Assembly (NCBI RefSeq): GCF_027943255.1
Contig: NC_072893.1
Location: 42,926,001 to 42,990,000, forward strand
Reading direction: 5' to 3'
DNA: 64,000 bases
DNA from: Anastrepha obliqua
Taxonomy: Eukaryota; Arthropoda; Insecta; Diptera; Tephritidae
The notes below the pieces were generated by a model that had not been told where the DNA came from, did no database searches, and worked only from the letters and a program-made list of their open reading frames with translations. Shown piece by piece: positions 32,735-43,304 of the stretch. Each line of letters starts with the position of its first letter. The stretch's first letter is position 1. The translations under genes and the position numbers were made by a program.

Positions 32735-32994
32735 ATTTTGAAGTGAAATTTCTTAATCGTCGATGAACGAGCGAGAATGGAGAGTATAATTTCAAGGCCA
32801 TGCAACGGTTTGGGCATTTTCGTTCCGCGAGAGAGAAAAAAGATTTTACGCAGAGGAAAAGGAGAGAGAGAGATATACCTTATGTATATCTTAGATACAC
32901 TTTAGACTATTTTTCCTGAGTTTTACCTTGTGGTTACTAATTTCTAGTGAGAAATAACACTGCCTACTTTTTGGCGATTGTTTGTTGGTGCAAA
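32735..32994 (+). repeat. Dispersed repeat R, copy B
   Basis: Same orientation and order as copy A (3216-3464), with few substitutions and small indels: GAACGAGCGAGAATGGAGAG, TTCAAGGCCATGCAACG, GAGAGAGAAAAAAGAT, CACTGCCTACTTTTTGGC. It continues into the GCCTACTTTTTGG tandem units that copy A lacks. Confidence 0.8.
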
Positions 32995-33006
32995 CTTGTT
33001 GGAAAT

Positions 33007-33205
33007 ATATTTTTTGTGCCTACTTTTTGGTCTTATATTTCCACGGTGCCTACTGTTTGGGGCGTGTTTTGTCCCAATTTTTTTGGCCTTTTATTTGGTG
33101 CCTACTTTTTGGCCTTATATTTCCTCGGTGCCTCCTGTTTGGGGCGTTTTTGGTCACAATTTTTGGCGTTTTTTTTTTTGGTGCCTACTTTTTGTCGCTT
33201 ATTAC
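33007..33205. repeat. Tandem repeat, two units of about 88 bp plus a partial third
   Basis: GGTGCCTACTTTTTGG, then TTATATTTCC and GGTGCCTAC/TCCTGTTTGGGG recur at about 33007-33094 and 33095-33182, with a further partial start GGTGCCTACTTTTTGTCGC at 33180. Each unit itself holds two versions of GTGCCTAC/TCCT-TTTGG. The overlapping 90-146 codon frames here are products of this repeat. Confidence 0.8.
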
Positions 33206-33458
33206 AGTTTCCTGGCTAGTGCTTGTGCGTACTATAAAGTGCTATCCATTCCGGCGTCGGATTTATTCGCATTGCCTTGCGGTAATTTCTGCCGTTGCTG
33301 CGGTCCTGGAATCGCTGCCTTTGTGCGGGTGATAAACGCTCGGAGTAGTGCGCGTTGTTGCCACGGTTTGTGTCCGGCGTTTACCTACACCGGTCGACCC
33401 TTCTCCGTTTTTTTGTAAATTTTGTCTAGTTGTATTCTCTGCAAATGTTGTGAATTTA
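33206..33458. other. Non-coding sequence between tandem units and TC-rich repeat
   Basis: GC content is somewhat higher around 33255-33400 than in the surroundings. Open frames exist on both strands but show no motif. It may be interior to the repeat R element. Confidence 0.4.
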
Positions 33459-33590
33459 TTTAGATATATATTCTTTCTCTCTCTCTCTGTCTCTCTCATT
33501 CTCTCTCGGGTCCCTCCCTCTTTCTTTGTCTGCCTTGAAAGTTTCACTTCTGTTATGTGTTCTACGCTACACGCACTTTTTTTTTAATTT
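33459..33590 (+). repeat. TC-rich repeat S, copy A
   Basis: ATTTAGATATATATTC, a CTCTCTCTCT tract, then CCCTCTTTCTTT, CTGCCTTGAAAGTTTCACTT and CTACACGCAC recur at 34667-34780 in direct orientation. AAGTTTCACTTC inside it is an inverted match to GAAGTGAAACTT at the start of repeat R, which suggests R and S are opposite ends of one element family. Confidence 0.7.
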
Positions 33591-34059
33591 TTCCAGTTTA
33601 CTTCTTATTATACTTAAGTCTACAAATAATTCAGTTTTCAGAAAAATTCTAGGCCATGCCCATAATACTTGGCTCACTTGTCATGGAATCGCTCTCCTCA
33701 CTAATTTAGCAAGTAATTCATTACACAGCAATGATCACTGAGAACGCCAATGACAACTCGAACCACGTTCCTGGTGAGGCTAACCAATGGTTTGGACTCT
33801 TCTCGTTAAATTTTTAGATGGAAGTTTTGGTTGATCTAATGCCATTCCTATTCGCTCACGAATTCTTGCACATAGTTTCTCCTGGTAGAATTCCATGGCA
33901 GTTCGGGTAGGGCTCGTGAAGCGCTAATATAAAGGCCTTGTCTGATCATTTCCTGGAAAGTTTAGCTTGTTTGCTTTTCCTTATTCACTGTAGGATTTTC
34001 AGTTTTCATTCATCTGTTTCCATCTATACTTTTGCACCCTTCATTTAAGATTTTGCCTT

Positions 34060-34665
34060 TATTATGGTAATACACATGCTGACCAAATTGCAAAACAAAT
34101 GAGAATCACCCCTACCATTACCACCAATATCATCTTTAAACATGACATCTACAGCCTCATAAAACACCAAAGGCAAAAGTGACCTACTACGCGATTGGAG
34201 TAATTATAACCATCCCTACTCCTTAGTTAATCCTAAGCGTGTAAAACCAGGTTTTAGTGAGTCAATCCCAACGAATATGGTCACACCATACATACGCCTT
34301 CGACTAGGCCACACAATAATTACACACGCCCATATACTTCAAGGCGTTCCACCCAATCTATGCCCGTTTTGCAACTCCACTCTGAGTATAAATCACATTC
34401 TGTCTTCATGCCCTAACCTTGCATCGACTAAACATCATTACTTTCGCAACATTGACCCTCTTGAAATATTAAAAAATCCAACCGAAGATAACATATCTAT
34501 ATTATATAACTATCTCAAAGATACTGATCTACTTCGTCGAATTTAATCGAGCCATAATCAACCTGCCAGCCGAAAGCCTCCGATGCTAGCGCTGAACTAC
34601 TTCTAGTTTGTATAATAATTTTATTGTTATGTAAACCTTTATAAAATAAAATAAAAAATAAATAT
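34060..34665 (+). mobile_element. RNase H-type LINE, 3' end
   Basis: GNTHADQIAKQMRIT at about 34070-34115 is the last RNase H block. After a break, the 89-codon frame 34277-34546 gives IRLRLGHTIITHAHILQG and the zinc-binding motif LCPFCNSTLSINHILSSCPN (C-x2-C-x8-H-x4-C), and a stop. About 100 bp of 3' sequence follows, with an A-rich AATAAAATAAAAAATAAAT tail at 34645-34663. The element family appears distinct from the others here. It lies exactly between the two copies of repeat S. Confidence 0.75.
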
Positions 34666-34666
34666 T

Positions 34667-34780
34667 TAGATATATTTTCTTTCTCTCTCTCTCTCGGATC
34701 TATCCCTCTTTCTTTTTCTGCCTTGAAAGTTTCACTTCTGTTATGTGCACTACGCTGCACGCACTTTTTGTTTTGTTTTT
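34667..34780 (+). repeat. TC-rich repeat S, copy B
   Basis: A direct repeat of 33459-33590, starting TTTAGATATATTTTCTTTCT and sharing CTGCCTTGAAAGTTTCACTT, GTTATGTG and CGCTGCACGCAC. It begins directly after the LINE tail. Confidence 0.7.
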
Positions 34781-35104
34781 AATTTTCTTTTTTTTAATAT
34801 TTGGTTTTGTTAAAATTTATTTTTTTTATTTATTATTTTTTTTTTGAAATCTTTGTGCACGTCAGACTTTTCCCAAATTAAAGGCTTTTATCTGAGAGGC
34901 TTTAAAGGCTCTTATCTGAATTTTAGTTTAGGCGGTTTTACAGATTCTAAAGGTAAATTAGCATAGAGAACTTTGTGATCCTTACATTTTAGTTAGATGC
35001 GTACAGCAGTTCTATGCAAAGAATTACTAGAAATATATTTGTGGAACATCTTCATCCTCCAGCTCCTCACTAAAAGGAACCCTTCATCGAGTTTTTGACT
35101 ACTT

Positions 35105-36130
35105 ACAGTTTTGAAAATGGATTTGAATTTGCAACTACGAGTTTGTAATAAATTTTGCGTTAAAAATGGATTCAATGGTACAAAAACCTTTGAAGTATTG
35201 GGAAACTGTTTCGGTAATGAAACTTTAAAGAAAACAACCTTTCACGAGTGCCATGAACACGTCGGAAGATCTCGTGAGCCCATCGAGCATTACGAACGTA
35301 GTGGCAGGCCGTTGACATCGAAAACTAATGGAAAATTCATTGAAGTGAAAAAAAGTTGATCGATAACCGCGAATTAATAATCAGAGAGCTGACAGAAGAT
35401 TTGAGAATTGCATATGGATCCGATCAGGACATTCCAGTTAATGATTCGAGTTTGCGCCGTGTTTGCCGCTAAGTTGGTCCCAAAGGAGCTACATTTCATG
35501 TAAAAAAGGGGCCACGTTAACATCGAGAAAGGCATTACACAAGCAGAATTCGACTCAACAGTCATCTAAGGCATCATTACTGGAGACGAGGCATGGGTTT
35601 ATGCGGCAACCACAGATAGGCAATTCAGACAACAGGCGAATGAGAATGAGAGCTCCGAATGAACCCAATCCAAAAAAACCGGGACGTTTTCTATCAAAAA
35701 GTAAATAAATGCTCTCGGTGGTTTTTATGGATTACAAGGTTATTGTGCACCTCGAATTTTTGGCAGAAGATTTGTTAGTTAATAAGAACAATTATTTGTG
35801 CGTCATCAGACATTTATGTGAAGCAATTCGGCAAAAAACAATGGATTTGTGGAAAACAACTCGTGGGGTTTGCAGTCTGATCAGACAGTGTTGCACAATG
35901 TCATCATTATGCGCGAATTTTTGGACAAGAACGAAACGAATACCATCCAACAGCCCTCGAGACCTGATATGGCTCGTTGCGATTTTTTTCTGTTTGATTG
36001 AGTCAAAAAACCATTACGGTGAATACGTTTTAACAGCCGAAAATAGTGAAATGTTCCAGAAACGTTTCGAGAGATGGAACAAACGCTAGCATAAGTGCGT
36101 AGCAGTTGATGGGTTAAGGATATACAAAAG
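35105..36130 (+). mobile_element. mariner relic, SETMAR-like type
   Basis: The N-terminal frame at 35111-35359 reads NLQLRVCNKFCVKNGFNGTK, HEHVGRSREPIEHYERSGRP, then DNRELIIRELTEDLRIAYGS. IITGDEAWVYA-like sequence at about 35570-35600 is the first catalytic block; WFLWITRLLCTSNFW and VKQFGKKQWICG follow in shifted frames; DNVAQCHHYARIF-like and ALET-YGSLRFF (about 35950-35995) mark the degraded second and third blocks. Many frameshifts and stops. It runs directly into an RTE-like fragment at about 36140, a probable insertion boundary. Confidence 0.8.
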
Positions 36131-36134
36131 TTAA

Positions 36135-36590
36135 GGATATTCAAAACCTTGATCCGCCCTGTGCATACCTATGGTTGTGAACTATGGGCGCTGAAACGCT
36201 GAGAACAATTTTACGAAAAATTTATGGACCAACAAGACTGCAGGACGGTACTTATCGAATAAGATATAATCATGAGCTGGAACTTTTAGCAAACACGTAA
36301 CTGTGATAAGATTTATAAAATCTCAGAGGATAAGATGGATGAAACACGTGCTTAGAATGCCCAAGAAGAAAACCACTTGAAAGGCAATTGAATTGCGCCC
36401 TGTTGGCGGCCGAAGTAGAGGACGCCCCAGATGGCTCGAAGACGTTGAAGATGACCTTGCAAGGCTGAATGTGCGGCGGTGGAAGGAAGTAGCCTTAGAT
36501 AGAGACGGGTGACGAAAGGTTGTGAATGAAGCAATGGTTCACCAAGGAGACTGCATTGCAAAGAAGAAGAGGAAGAAGAAGAAGTTGATG
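36135..36590 (+). pseudogene. RTE-like LINE, C-terminal fragment
   Basis: Pieces in shifting frames: LIRPVHTYGCELWALKR, TILRKIYGPTRLQDGTYRIR, YNHELELLANT, QRIRWMKHVLRMPKKK, then RSRGRPRWLEDVEDDLARLN and VRRWKEVALDRDG. The last block is the same C-terminal domain as at 13.8 kb and 9.8 kb. It ends in a purine-rich AAGAAGAAGAGGAAGAAGAA tract (36558-36580), again like the 13.9 kb copy. A dead fragment. Confidence 0.8.
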
Positions 36591-36984
36591 GGCGATAATA
36601 TCACTTTTAAGGAATAAACTGGTATTTGTTATTTACTAAAAAGTAGAAACATATAGTATATATAAAAATGTAAGAATAATTGATGATATTTCCCTACAAA
36701 AAATTTTGTACCTTAACTTTAAGTTAATTAATCAATAAAAAATATTATTTGAAAAATAACAAAAAATGTAATTTTGTCTGAAATATTTTTTTTATTATAT
36801 TTTATCCTAGAAAAAAAATTTTAAATATCCTAATATAATTGAAGATATTTCACTTTAAAAAAACTCTGTGCCATAATTTTCAGTACTAAATTAATGTTAA
36901 GACTGTAAATCACCAAAACAAACTTTTTTTTTCAAAAATTTCCATAAAATATTTAGCTTTTTCTCAAATTATTTTTGTGACTAT
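36591..36984. other. AT-rich filler
   Basis: AT-rich, with poly-A and poly-T tracts; nothing recognisable. Confidence 0.55.
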
Positions 36985-37537
36985 GTTTCTTTTTCCTTGT
37001 TTACTCCTCCCGGGAGCATAGGGCCTCAACAAGACTCAGTTTTACGAAGGTTTCGTTAATCTGTTTTCGATTTCTGGCAGGTAGGTGCTTAGCCTGCCGC
37101 TATTAGTACTAAGTAGTGGGAATGCTCGCCTGTCGTTGCTTAGGAACAACGCCTACTTGCTTGGAGCGCCATCTGTGTTTCACATTTTTCTGCCAGAAGG
37201 ATCGCACAGATGGTAGACTTCGCTAAATTTCGAGTGTCTGCGCTATTACGGCGGTTGCCCACTTCCTCTTACTGGCGCCACTCATGCAATGCGCAACTAT
37301 GTGTTTGTCTTTGTTTGGTTTTTTTGTTTTTTTTTTTTGCTTGTTTTAGCAGCCACAATGCAAATAATATGCAGACTATTGTGCAGGAGTAAGGATGGAA
37401 AGGATATGTTTTTGGGGTTGAGGAATGGAATTGGACGAAAAGTAAGTAAATTTGGAAAAGAGCGAGGACGGGGATTCGAAACGTCAACCTCTGGTATGGC
37501 AGGCTAGTGCACTTACGCTAGACTACCGAGGCCGTTT
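36985..37537 (-). repeat. SINE-2, candidate tRNA-headed retroposon
   Basis: In reverse complement the sequence opens with GGCCTCGGTAGTCTAGCGTA (A-box-like TAGTCTAGCGTAAGTG) and GTTTCGAATCCCCGTCC (B-box-like) at 37537-37465. About 470 bp of body follows, ending with CCTATGCTCCCGGGAGGAGT and an A-rich AACAAGGAAAAAG (36985-37025). The last 110 bp recur on the plus strand at 40050-40165. The T-arm does not pair properly, so this is not a working tRNA gene. The head and body belonging to one element is inference from their order. Confidence 0.6.
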
Positions 37538-39080
37538 TTTAACTATATTTCATCCTAAAAACTGAAAAAAAAAAATTAATTTAAAAAGAACCGAAACTTA
37601 TTTCTCGTGACTAAACATAAAGCGTAACCTCTCCTAACGGACAACTCTATTAGCCCTACACAACTCCCTTAAGTGGACATTTTTTTCAATACCAAATCTT
37701 ATGTATCGGAAGAATTTACCCTTCTTTATCTTAGATCTGGGCAGCATAAATAATGCAAATATATTTGAAACCTATTTAAACTTTCAAAACATCAATATTT
37801 CTAGACTATAAATTTTTCTGACTGGATCGAGCGTCTTTTCCTGCAGGGTATGCACGCGTCATCCCTTTAAGTACAATAACAGTTGTGTGCAGAGGAATTT
37901 CAACAAAACCAATTCAATATTTTTCATACTTTGTGTGAATTTCTCTTCAACTATTGTACAAATGAGTAGATGAAGCAGAATAAAAAGGCGATGGAAGAAG
38001 TAGAAGTGGAGCAGTAAACAGTAAAACTATTGAAACTATTGAATGCTAACAATTTATTTGCGGGTCACACAATGAATTGAATTGTGTGGCAAGTGTTTGC
38101 TGCATCTTAACAAAAGCGGATGGCACACGAACGACTGCATACATACGCATGGTTGTGGCAGCAAAACGTATGTGCGGGAATGTTGTGCTGGTATGTGAGT
38201 ATGGCTGTTACCAACAACTACACTCACACTTGCAGAGACAAATTGAACTTTGCGAACATTGTTGCCGCAATTGACAATTTAAAAAATGTATACACACTTG
38301 GACAGGCGAACAGACAGTTTGATTGTTGCGGAGATAGTTTTGTTGCGAGTGCCAATACTGCACTCATCCACACAGTACATACACATACATACACACTAAT
38401 GGGTGCGCATATACATGAACTTTCATTTACCTTTTATATTGTTGATTGAAGCCATTGCGCCATTGTCAATAACCGGTTTGTATAGCGCATCTTTATTTCT
38501 TCATATACTCTCTCTCTCTCTCTCTCACTCCCTAGTTCGCTTACCCCACCATTACGCGGCTATTGCTTTTTTTATTGTTGTTGATTTGTAACGCAGTGCT
38601 CCTGAATTGACTCTTTTTCCATTTGTTTAATGCATTTGGCGTATGTGTACTTGTATGTACACCTGTGTGCACAAAAATGTCAGCGCGACTATTTATTTAT
38701 TTATTATGTGTTAACTTTTTTGTAAAAATATAATTGATAATAAAAATTAAAAAAAAAACCATAAAACCCATAGTTCCAACGCTGGCATAAATTTGTATTT
38801 TAATTCAATGAATTTTTATAAAAATTAAAATCTAATATTCATTTATTTATTTAAATTTTTTTTTGAAACTCAATGAATTTTCATAAAAAATTTTAGTTTT
38901 TTTATTAATAATTAAATAAAATAAAGGCAGGTATGCAGTTTGTAGCCCATATATTTTTGGTATCACATTGCGTTATTTAAAGTCGCTCGAAATTAGCGAT
39001 GATTTTTGATAATTTTATTTAATTGCCGTCGTTATGCATTTCCCCCTATACTCCTACACCAGCCAAGATAATTATGATGA
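37538..39080. other. Non-coding stretch, about 1.5 kb
   Basis: CTCCTAACGGACAACTC and CTCCCTTAAGTGGACATT near 37630-37685 loosely recall pogo/Tigger-type termini, but no second end was found. A TC run lies at 38507-38526. Overlapping frames at 38077-38591 show no motif. Confidence 0.45.
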
Positions 39081-39084
39081 AAAG

Positions 39085-39990
39085 TTTTGTCTGTATATAA
39101 GGAGTGACAAATTTTAGCATCAAGAGAAGGAGGCCTTACAATGCGAGAGATGGCATCAAAGTTGAAAAGAAGTAAAACTGTGGCTCTCCATTACTTTCTC
39201 CTGAAAGAAAAGTACAGATGCACCAAAGCAAACCAAGACTTAGCGCCAGAGATGTTCGAGAAAACAAACGTTTAGCTATGCATAAATAAAATATACCCGC
39301 TGAAATTAAACATACTCTTAATTTTAAAGTTACTACGAGTCGTCTGCAACAAATTTTGCATGCGGATTCTAGGCTGAATATGTAAAACGAGTACCTAACC
39401 CTGAGTTAACCCCACCACACAAACAGGTCAGATTGACATTTGCAGAAAAGTACGAATTTTGGGAAGATGAATGGGAAAGAGTTTATTTTACCGATGAAAA
39501 ACCAGTTCAATCAGGACGAATGATTGAGAGATGATTCCACATGTATTGGCGTGATAAATGGAAAAAAGGAGAGAATGACTCGTAATTTTGGAGGAGGTTC
39601 TGTCATATTTCTGATAGTCATTAGGTCAAGGACAAATCACCTATATGTTTCATATCCACAACAATTATTTGTTTCAAGTGTATAGAACTTTTAGAAAAAG
39701 CACTTATTGCTTTTTTAATGGTAATTTCGATGAGGAGTGGATTTTCCAACATGACAATGCAGCCGTTCATGCTTCCAAAGTAACAAAAAAGTTCTCACCA
39801 TCGAAAAAATACCTATTTTAGAATAGTCTGATTGCAGCCCAGGCCTTAGCCCAATCGTAGATGTATTGGCAATAACTTTTCAGTCGGTTTGCAAAAATGG
39901 AAGACAGTTTAATAGCAGTAAAAGCCATGGAAATGCGATTAATGTCGAATAGTCAAAAATTTCTCAAACTATGAGTATGGGAATAAGTTT
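39085..39990 (+). mobile_element. Tc1/Tc3-like transposase relic
   Basis: GGLTMREMASKLKRSKT (helix-turn-helix start, about 39135-39185), LTFAEKYEFWEDEWERVYFT then DEKPVQSGRM (about 39430-39525; first Asp in TDE), YWRDKWKKGEN, and EWIFQHDNAAVHASKVTKKF (about 39735-39795; second Asp in HDNA). IAAQALAQS-like sequence afterwards is a degraded CSPDLNPIE block in a shifted frame. Stops and shifts break it at several places. No inverted termini were identified. Confidence 0.75.
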
Positions 39991-40044
39991 CCGCCCTCGT
40001 AAAAGCGATGTCGCTGCTGATACAATTTTTGATTTGAAGATGTA

Positions 40045-40170
40045 TACATGAGGCTGGCTAATCACCAACCATGTCAGAACTCAAATAGATTAACAAAACC
40101 AACGCAAGACAAGTCTTGTCGAGGACCTATGCTCCCGAGAGGAGTGAACAAGGCAAAACAAAAAAAAATT
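40045..40170 (+). repeat. SINE-2, 5'-truncated 3' end with A-rich tail
   Basis: GACCTATGCTCCCGAGAGGA, GTGAACAAGGCAAAAC and AAAAAAAAA (40122-40170) match the 3' end of 36985-37537 in the opposite orientation, and the match extends upstream to GGCTAATCACCAACCATGTC near 40053. An A-rich tail at the end supports retroposition. Confidence 0.75.
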
Positions 40171-40189
40171 TGAGGTCTCGATTGCAGTA

Positions 40190-41345
40190 GTTGACATTTG
40201 TTTGAAGCGTAAAGATTATTTTTTATCTGTCATCAAAAATGTTTATGTCATCCCGAAAAAACCGCATTTGCGGGAAGTCATATTTCATTATCATCTTTTA
40301 AAGAAAAGTGCCGCTTAAACGTGTCGTATATTGACCAACATTTACGGTAATAACACTCCATCAAAAACAACTTGTAAAGAGTAGTTTCGGCGCGTCCAAA
40401 GGGGCAATTTTGACGTGAGTGATGAAGATCGCGAAGGGGCAATTCGAAGATACTCAACTACAATAAATATTGAATGAAGACGCATGTCGAACACTTGATG
40501 AGATGCCTAAAGAGTTGGATGTTAACAGATCAACCGGCAGTAAACATTCGCACACGATGGAAATGGTCCAGAAAGCAGGTAACTGGGTGTCACATCAATT
40601 GAAGGAGAGGGATATCGAGAGACGTTTGGTGACGTGTGAGATGCTTCTTGATCGGTAGAAAAGAAAAGATTTTCTGCATCACAGTGTCACTGGCGATGAA
40701 AAATGGATCTATTAAGATAACCCTATGCGTCGAAAATGTGGAAATGAAGCCTGCCAGATGAACCAGGTCCATCAACAGCGAAAAAAAATATTCATGCTTC
40801 AAAGGTTATGTTGTGCATCTGGTGGGATCAGAAGAGTGTCATCTATTATGAACTTTTTAAACCATCTGAAACCATCACTGGCGATCGACCGCATCTAATG
40901 CGTTTGAATCGAGATCTCAAAGAAAAGTGGCAGGAATAGGACGGTAGACATGACAAACTGATTTTGCTGCATGACAACTGAGATCTAGTCAGATTTCTTC
41001 GGAGATCGTGTAGATTTAAAGAAAATAAAAGGGAATCCAAGTGTAGTACAATGGGCTTAATTAATGTCTGAGTGCTGCACTTGCTAGTTGTCCCGATAAA
41101 ACAAACAAAAAAAAAACTACAACTGACAACGCCAGGTAGACTGAATTGGGAAATCTTGCCCCACCCACCGTATTCCCCAGACATTGCACGGTTCCGATCA
41201 ATGCAGTCAGTTCTTATTGAAGAATGGTTCACTTCTTACGAGAGCAGCGCAAACTGGCTCAATGAATGAATCAAGTCAAATGAACTCGAATTTTTCGTCA
41301 GAGGAATCTGTATGCTGGAGTAAAGTTGAAAAACATAAATAAAAC
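40190..41345 (+). mobile_element. mariner relic with a LINE insertion in its second catalytic block
   Basis: NEDACRTLDEMPKELDVN at 40470, MVQKAGNWVSHQLKERDIER (40550-40620), FLHHSVTGDEKWIY (about 40672-40713; first Asp), then in other frames LCIWWDQKSVIYYELFKPS and ETITGDRPHLMRLNRDL (40810-40915), and ILLHDN just before the LINE insert at 40982-41118. After it come LNWEILPHPPYSPDIA (41140-41190; third block) and a degraded tail. It is related to the element at 50.95-53.3 kb and carries several stops (for example after LLDR at 40659). Confidence 0.85.
40982..41118 (+). mobile_element. Tiny 5'-truncated LINE insertion with perfect target duplication
   Basis: The 137-bp insert CTAGTCAGATTTCTTCGGAG...GTTGTCCCGATAAAAC with an A-rich tail is flanked by ACAACTGA at 40974-40981 and 41119-41126. 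It matches the last 130 bp of the LINE at 53400-53721, including TCTGAGTGCTGCACTTGCTA. Only the end of the reading frame and the 3' untranslated part remain. Confidence 0.9.
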
Positions 41346-41574
41346 AAAAATTGTTATCCATGAACTGATAATAAAAATACAAGAAAATTAGTTGATTTTA
41401 TGATTTTTTCGGGTGCTGTATAACGAATGCTCGAAGTTTTTTTATTTGACAAAAAGGCAGTAGACCACCAGTGAGAAAAAAGCTCGAAAACAAATCAACC
41501 CGATTTTTGAGTTTCTTCAAAGTTGAATTCTATTGAACCAAAATTTAATGGGCCTATAACTGCATACCCAATAT

Positions 41575-42606
41575 TTTTCTGCCCACTTGGAGTACGCTAG
41601 CAAAAAAGCTGCGACTGCGACAGCAGCCCTGACTAGAATAATGGCGTACATTGGAGGACCACGACAGCAGGCAAGACAGGTCCTGGCTGGGGTAGTGACG
41701 TCTATCCTCTTATATGCATTCCAGCACGCTTCATACGTACGAAGCAGTAACTCCACGTACCGCTTGTGTGCTTTTTGAGTTTGCTTTGCCTTCAGGACAG
41801 TCTCAGAAGATGCGGCGCTCATCATAGTTGGTCCATGCCCACTCGACTTGATAGCGCAGGAGATGTGCGAAATGAGACATATGGGGAACAACCAAGCCCA
41901 ATTGCTTCTATCTCTGCCAAATACTAAGTGGTCATGGCTGCTTTAAAAAGTACTTTCACCGCTTTGGACACGAAGAAAGTCCATACTGCGAGCAGTGCAC
42001 ACCAGCAGTTGAGGAGGACGCATAGCATATGCTGCTCACATGTCCCCGCTTCAGAAGAGTAGGGGCTAAATTGGAAGACAGTCTTGGCAGCAGCCTCACA
42101 CCCGAGAACTTAGTGCCACTGATGTTGAAGAGCCAAGACAATTGGAACAAAGCCCAGCACATGGCTGCTGAAATAATGCAGCAACCCCGACATAGCGAGC
42201 AGGCAAGGAGGATGCGCGGACGCCAAATAAGATCGTGAAGCAGCAAACCTATACAGAGATGAAAACGCCGGTAAACTGACGATACCACTATTAGAAACTA
42301 ACTTTTCTATGGTAACGAACGGGGACATGGGGGGAGGGAGCGCATAGATCCGACAGGGGTGGTTCTCTTCAGATATGACTTAGCAGTGGTGGTAATAGGC
42401 TGATGAAGCTTGTGATATTTTGCATCAGAACGTAACTGACGTTGAGTGCAATGCTCAAACCGCCTCCCGACGAAATATCATACTTGACGGTACTACCGGG
42501 GGATCGGTACTTTGATGGTAGGAGGTTTAGTTCGGGTTAAAGTCCCACACTAACGCGGTAAGGCTTTCGATGCTTCCTCCTCACAAAAAAAAAACAAAAA
42601 AAAAAC
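41575..42606 (+). mobile_element. R1-like LINE, 3' part
   Basis: HLEYASKKAATATAALTRIM (about 41583-41642), GGPRQQARQVLAGVVTSILL, then in other frames FRTVSEDAALIIVG and PLDLIAQEMCEMR (41790-41880), and the zinc-binding segment CEQCTPAVEEDA with LLTCPRFRRVGAKL (about 41990-42075). This order is the end of an R1-type reverse transcriptase and its C-terminal domain. About 350 bp of 3' untranslated sequence ends in AAAAAAAAAACAAAAAAAAA at 42586-42606. No RNase H is present. Frameshifts show it is dead. Confidence 0.8.
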
Positions 42607-43273
42607 ATTTTTTCTGAAAATTTTAAAAATGTCTACAAAGTTCAAATTTTTTAACTAATGTTCAGTATGTATGAGTAAGAGGTTTTTTGATTATTGTTGC
42701 AGTATAAACTATATTTTTCTGAAAAAAAAGAATAAATAAATAAAATAAAATAAGAAAATCATAAATAGTTAAAACCTTGCAACAAATCGCGCTGCTATTT
42801 TTGTGCCTACAGGTGTATGTAAGTACGCAATTCCATAGGTGTGTCCTGTGCCAGTTGTGTGACATGTGTTGGCTATATTTATTACTGTTTCTTTTTTTTT
42901 TGTATTGCTTCGGTTCGTATAGCTTTTACGTTGCATTCTTTATGGTTGCCAGCAATGACTGCAATTGGTTTTTCAGGGCATACCCGCTGCTTATAAAAAA
43001 TGTGGAGTCGGCCAGTAATGCCAACTGGTGTTTATTAGCACATGTGTAAGGACGTACGGCTGGGTGTATGCGTGTATGGGTGTATGAATGTAAGGATACA
43101 ATCATGTACAGATGTGCCACTCATTCATACACTCACCCATGGACATACCATCGCATGGAAGCACAGTCAGTATTCTCAAATAACTGCAGTTGCAAGTACT
43201 GACACACACAAACGAGTCCATGCATTTCCTGTACTCCTTGTAATGCATTAATGCAAACCCCATAATTGTGTAA

Positions 43274-43304
<31 letters not shown>

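Noticed and set aside
32947..33418. Open frames of 90-146 codons rich in Phe, Leu and Trp, like membrane proteins
   Set aside because: They lie over the 88-bp tandem units and repeat R in three frames at once; the hydrophobic look comes from T-rich DNA.
33459..34780. LTR retrotransposon with repeat S as LTRs
   Set aside because: The repeats are only about 120 bp, there is no TG...CA structure, primer-binding site or gag/protease, and the interior is a LINE end.
37465..37537. A tRNA gene on the minus strand
   Set aside because: A- and B-box-like sequences exist, but the T arm and acceptor stem do not pair properly; better explained as a SINE head.
37620..37690. pogo/Tigger terminus
   Set aside because: Only a loose resemblance, with no second end and no transposase.
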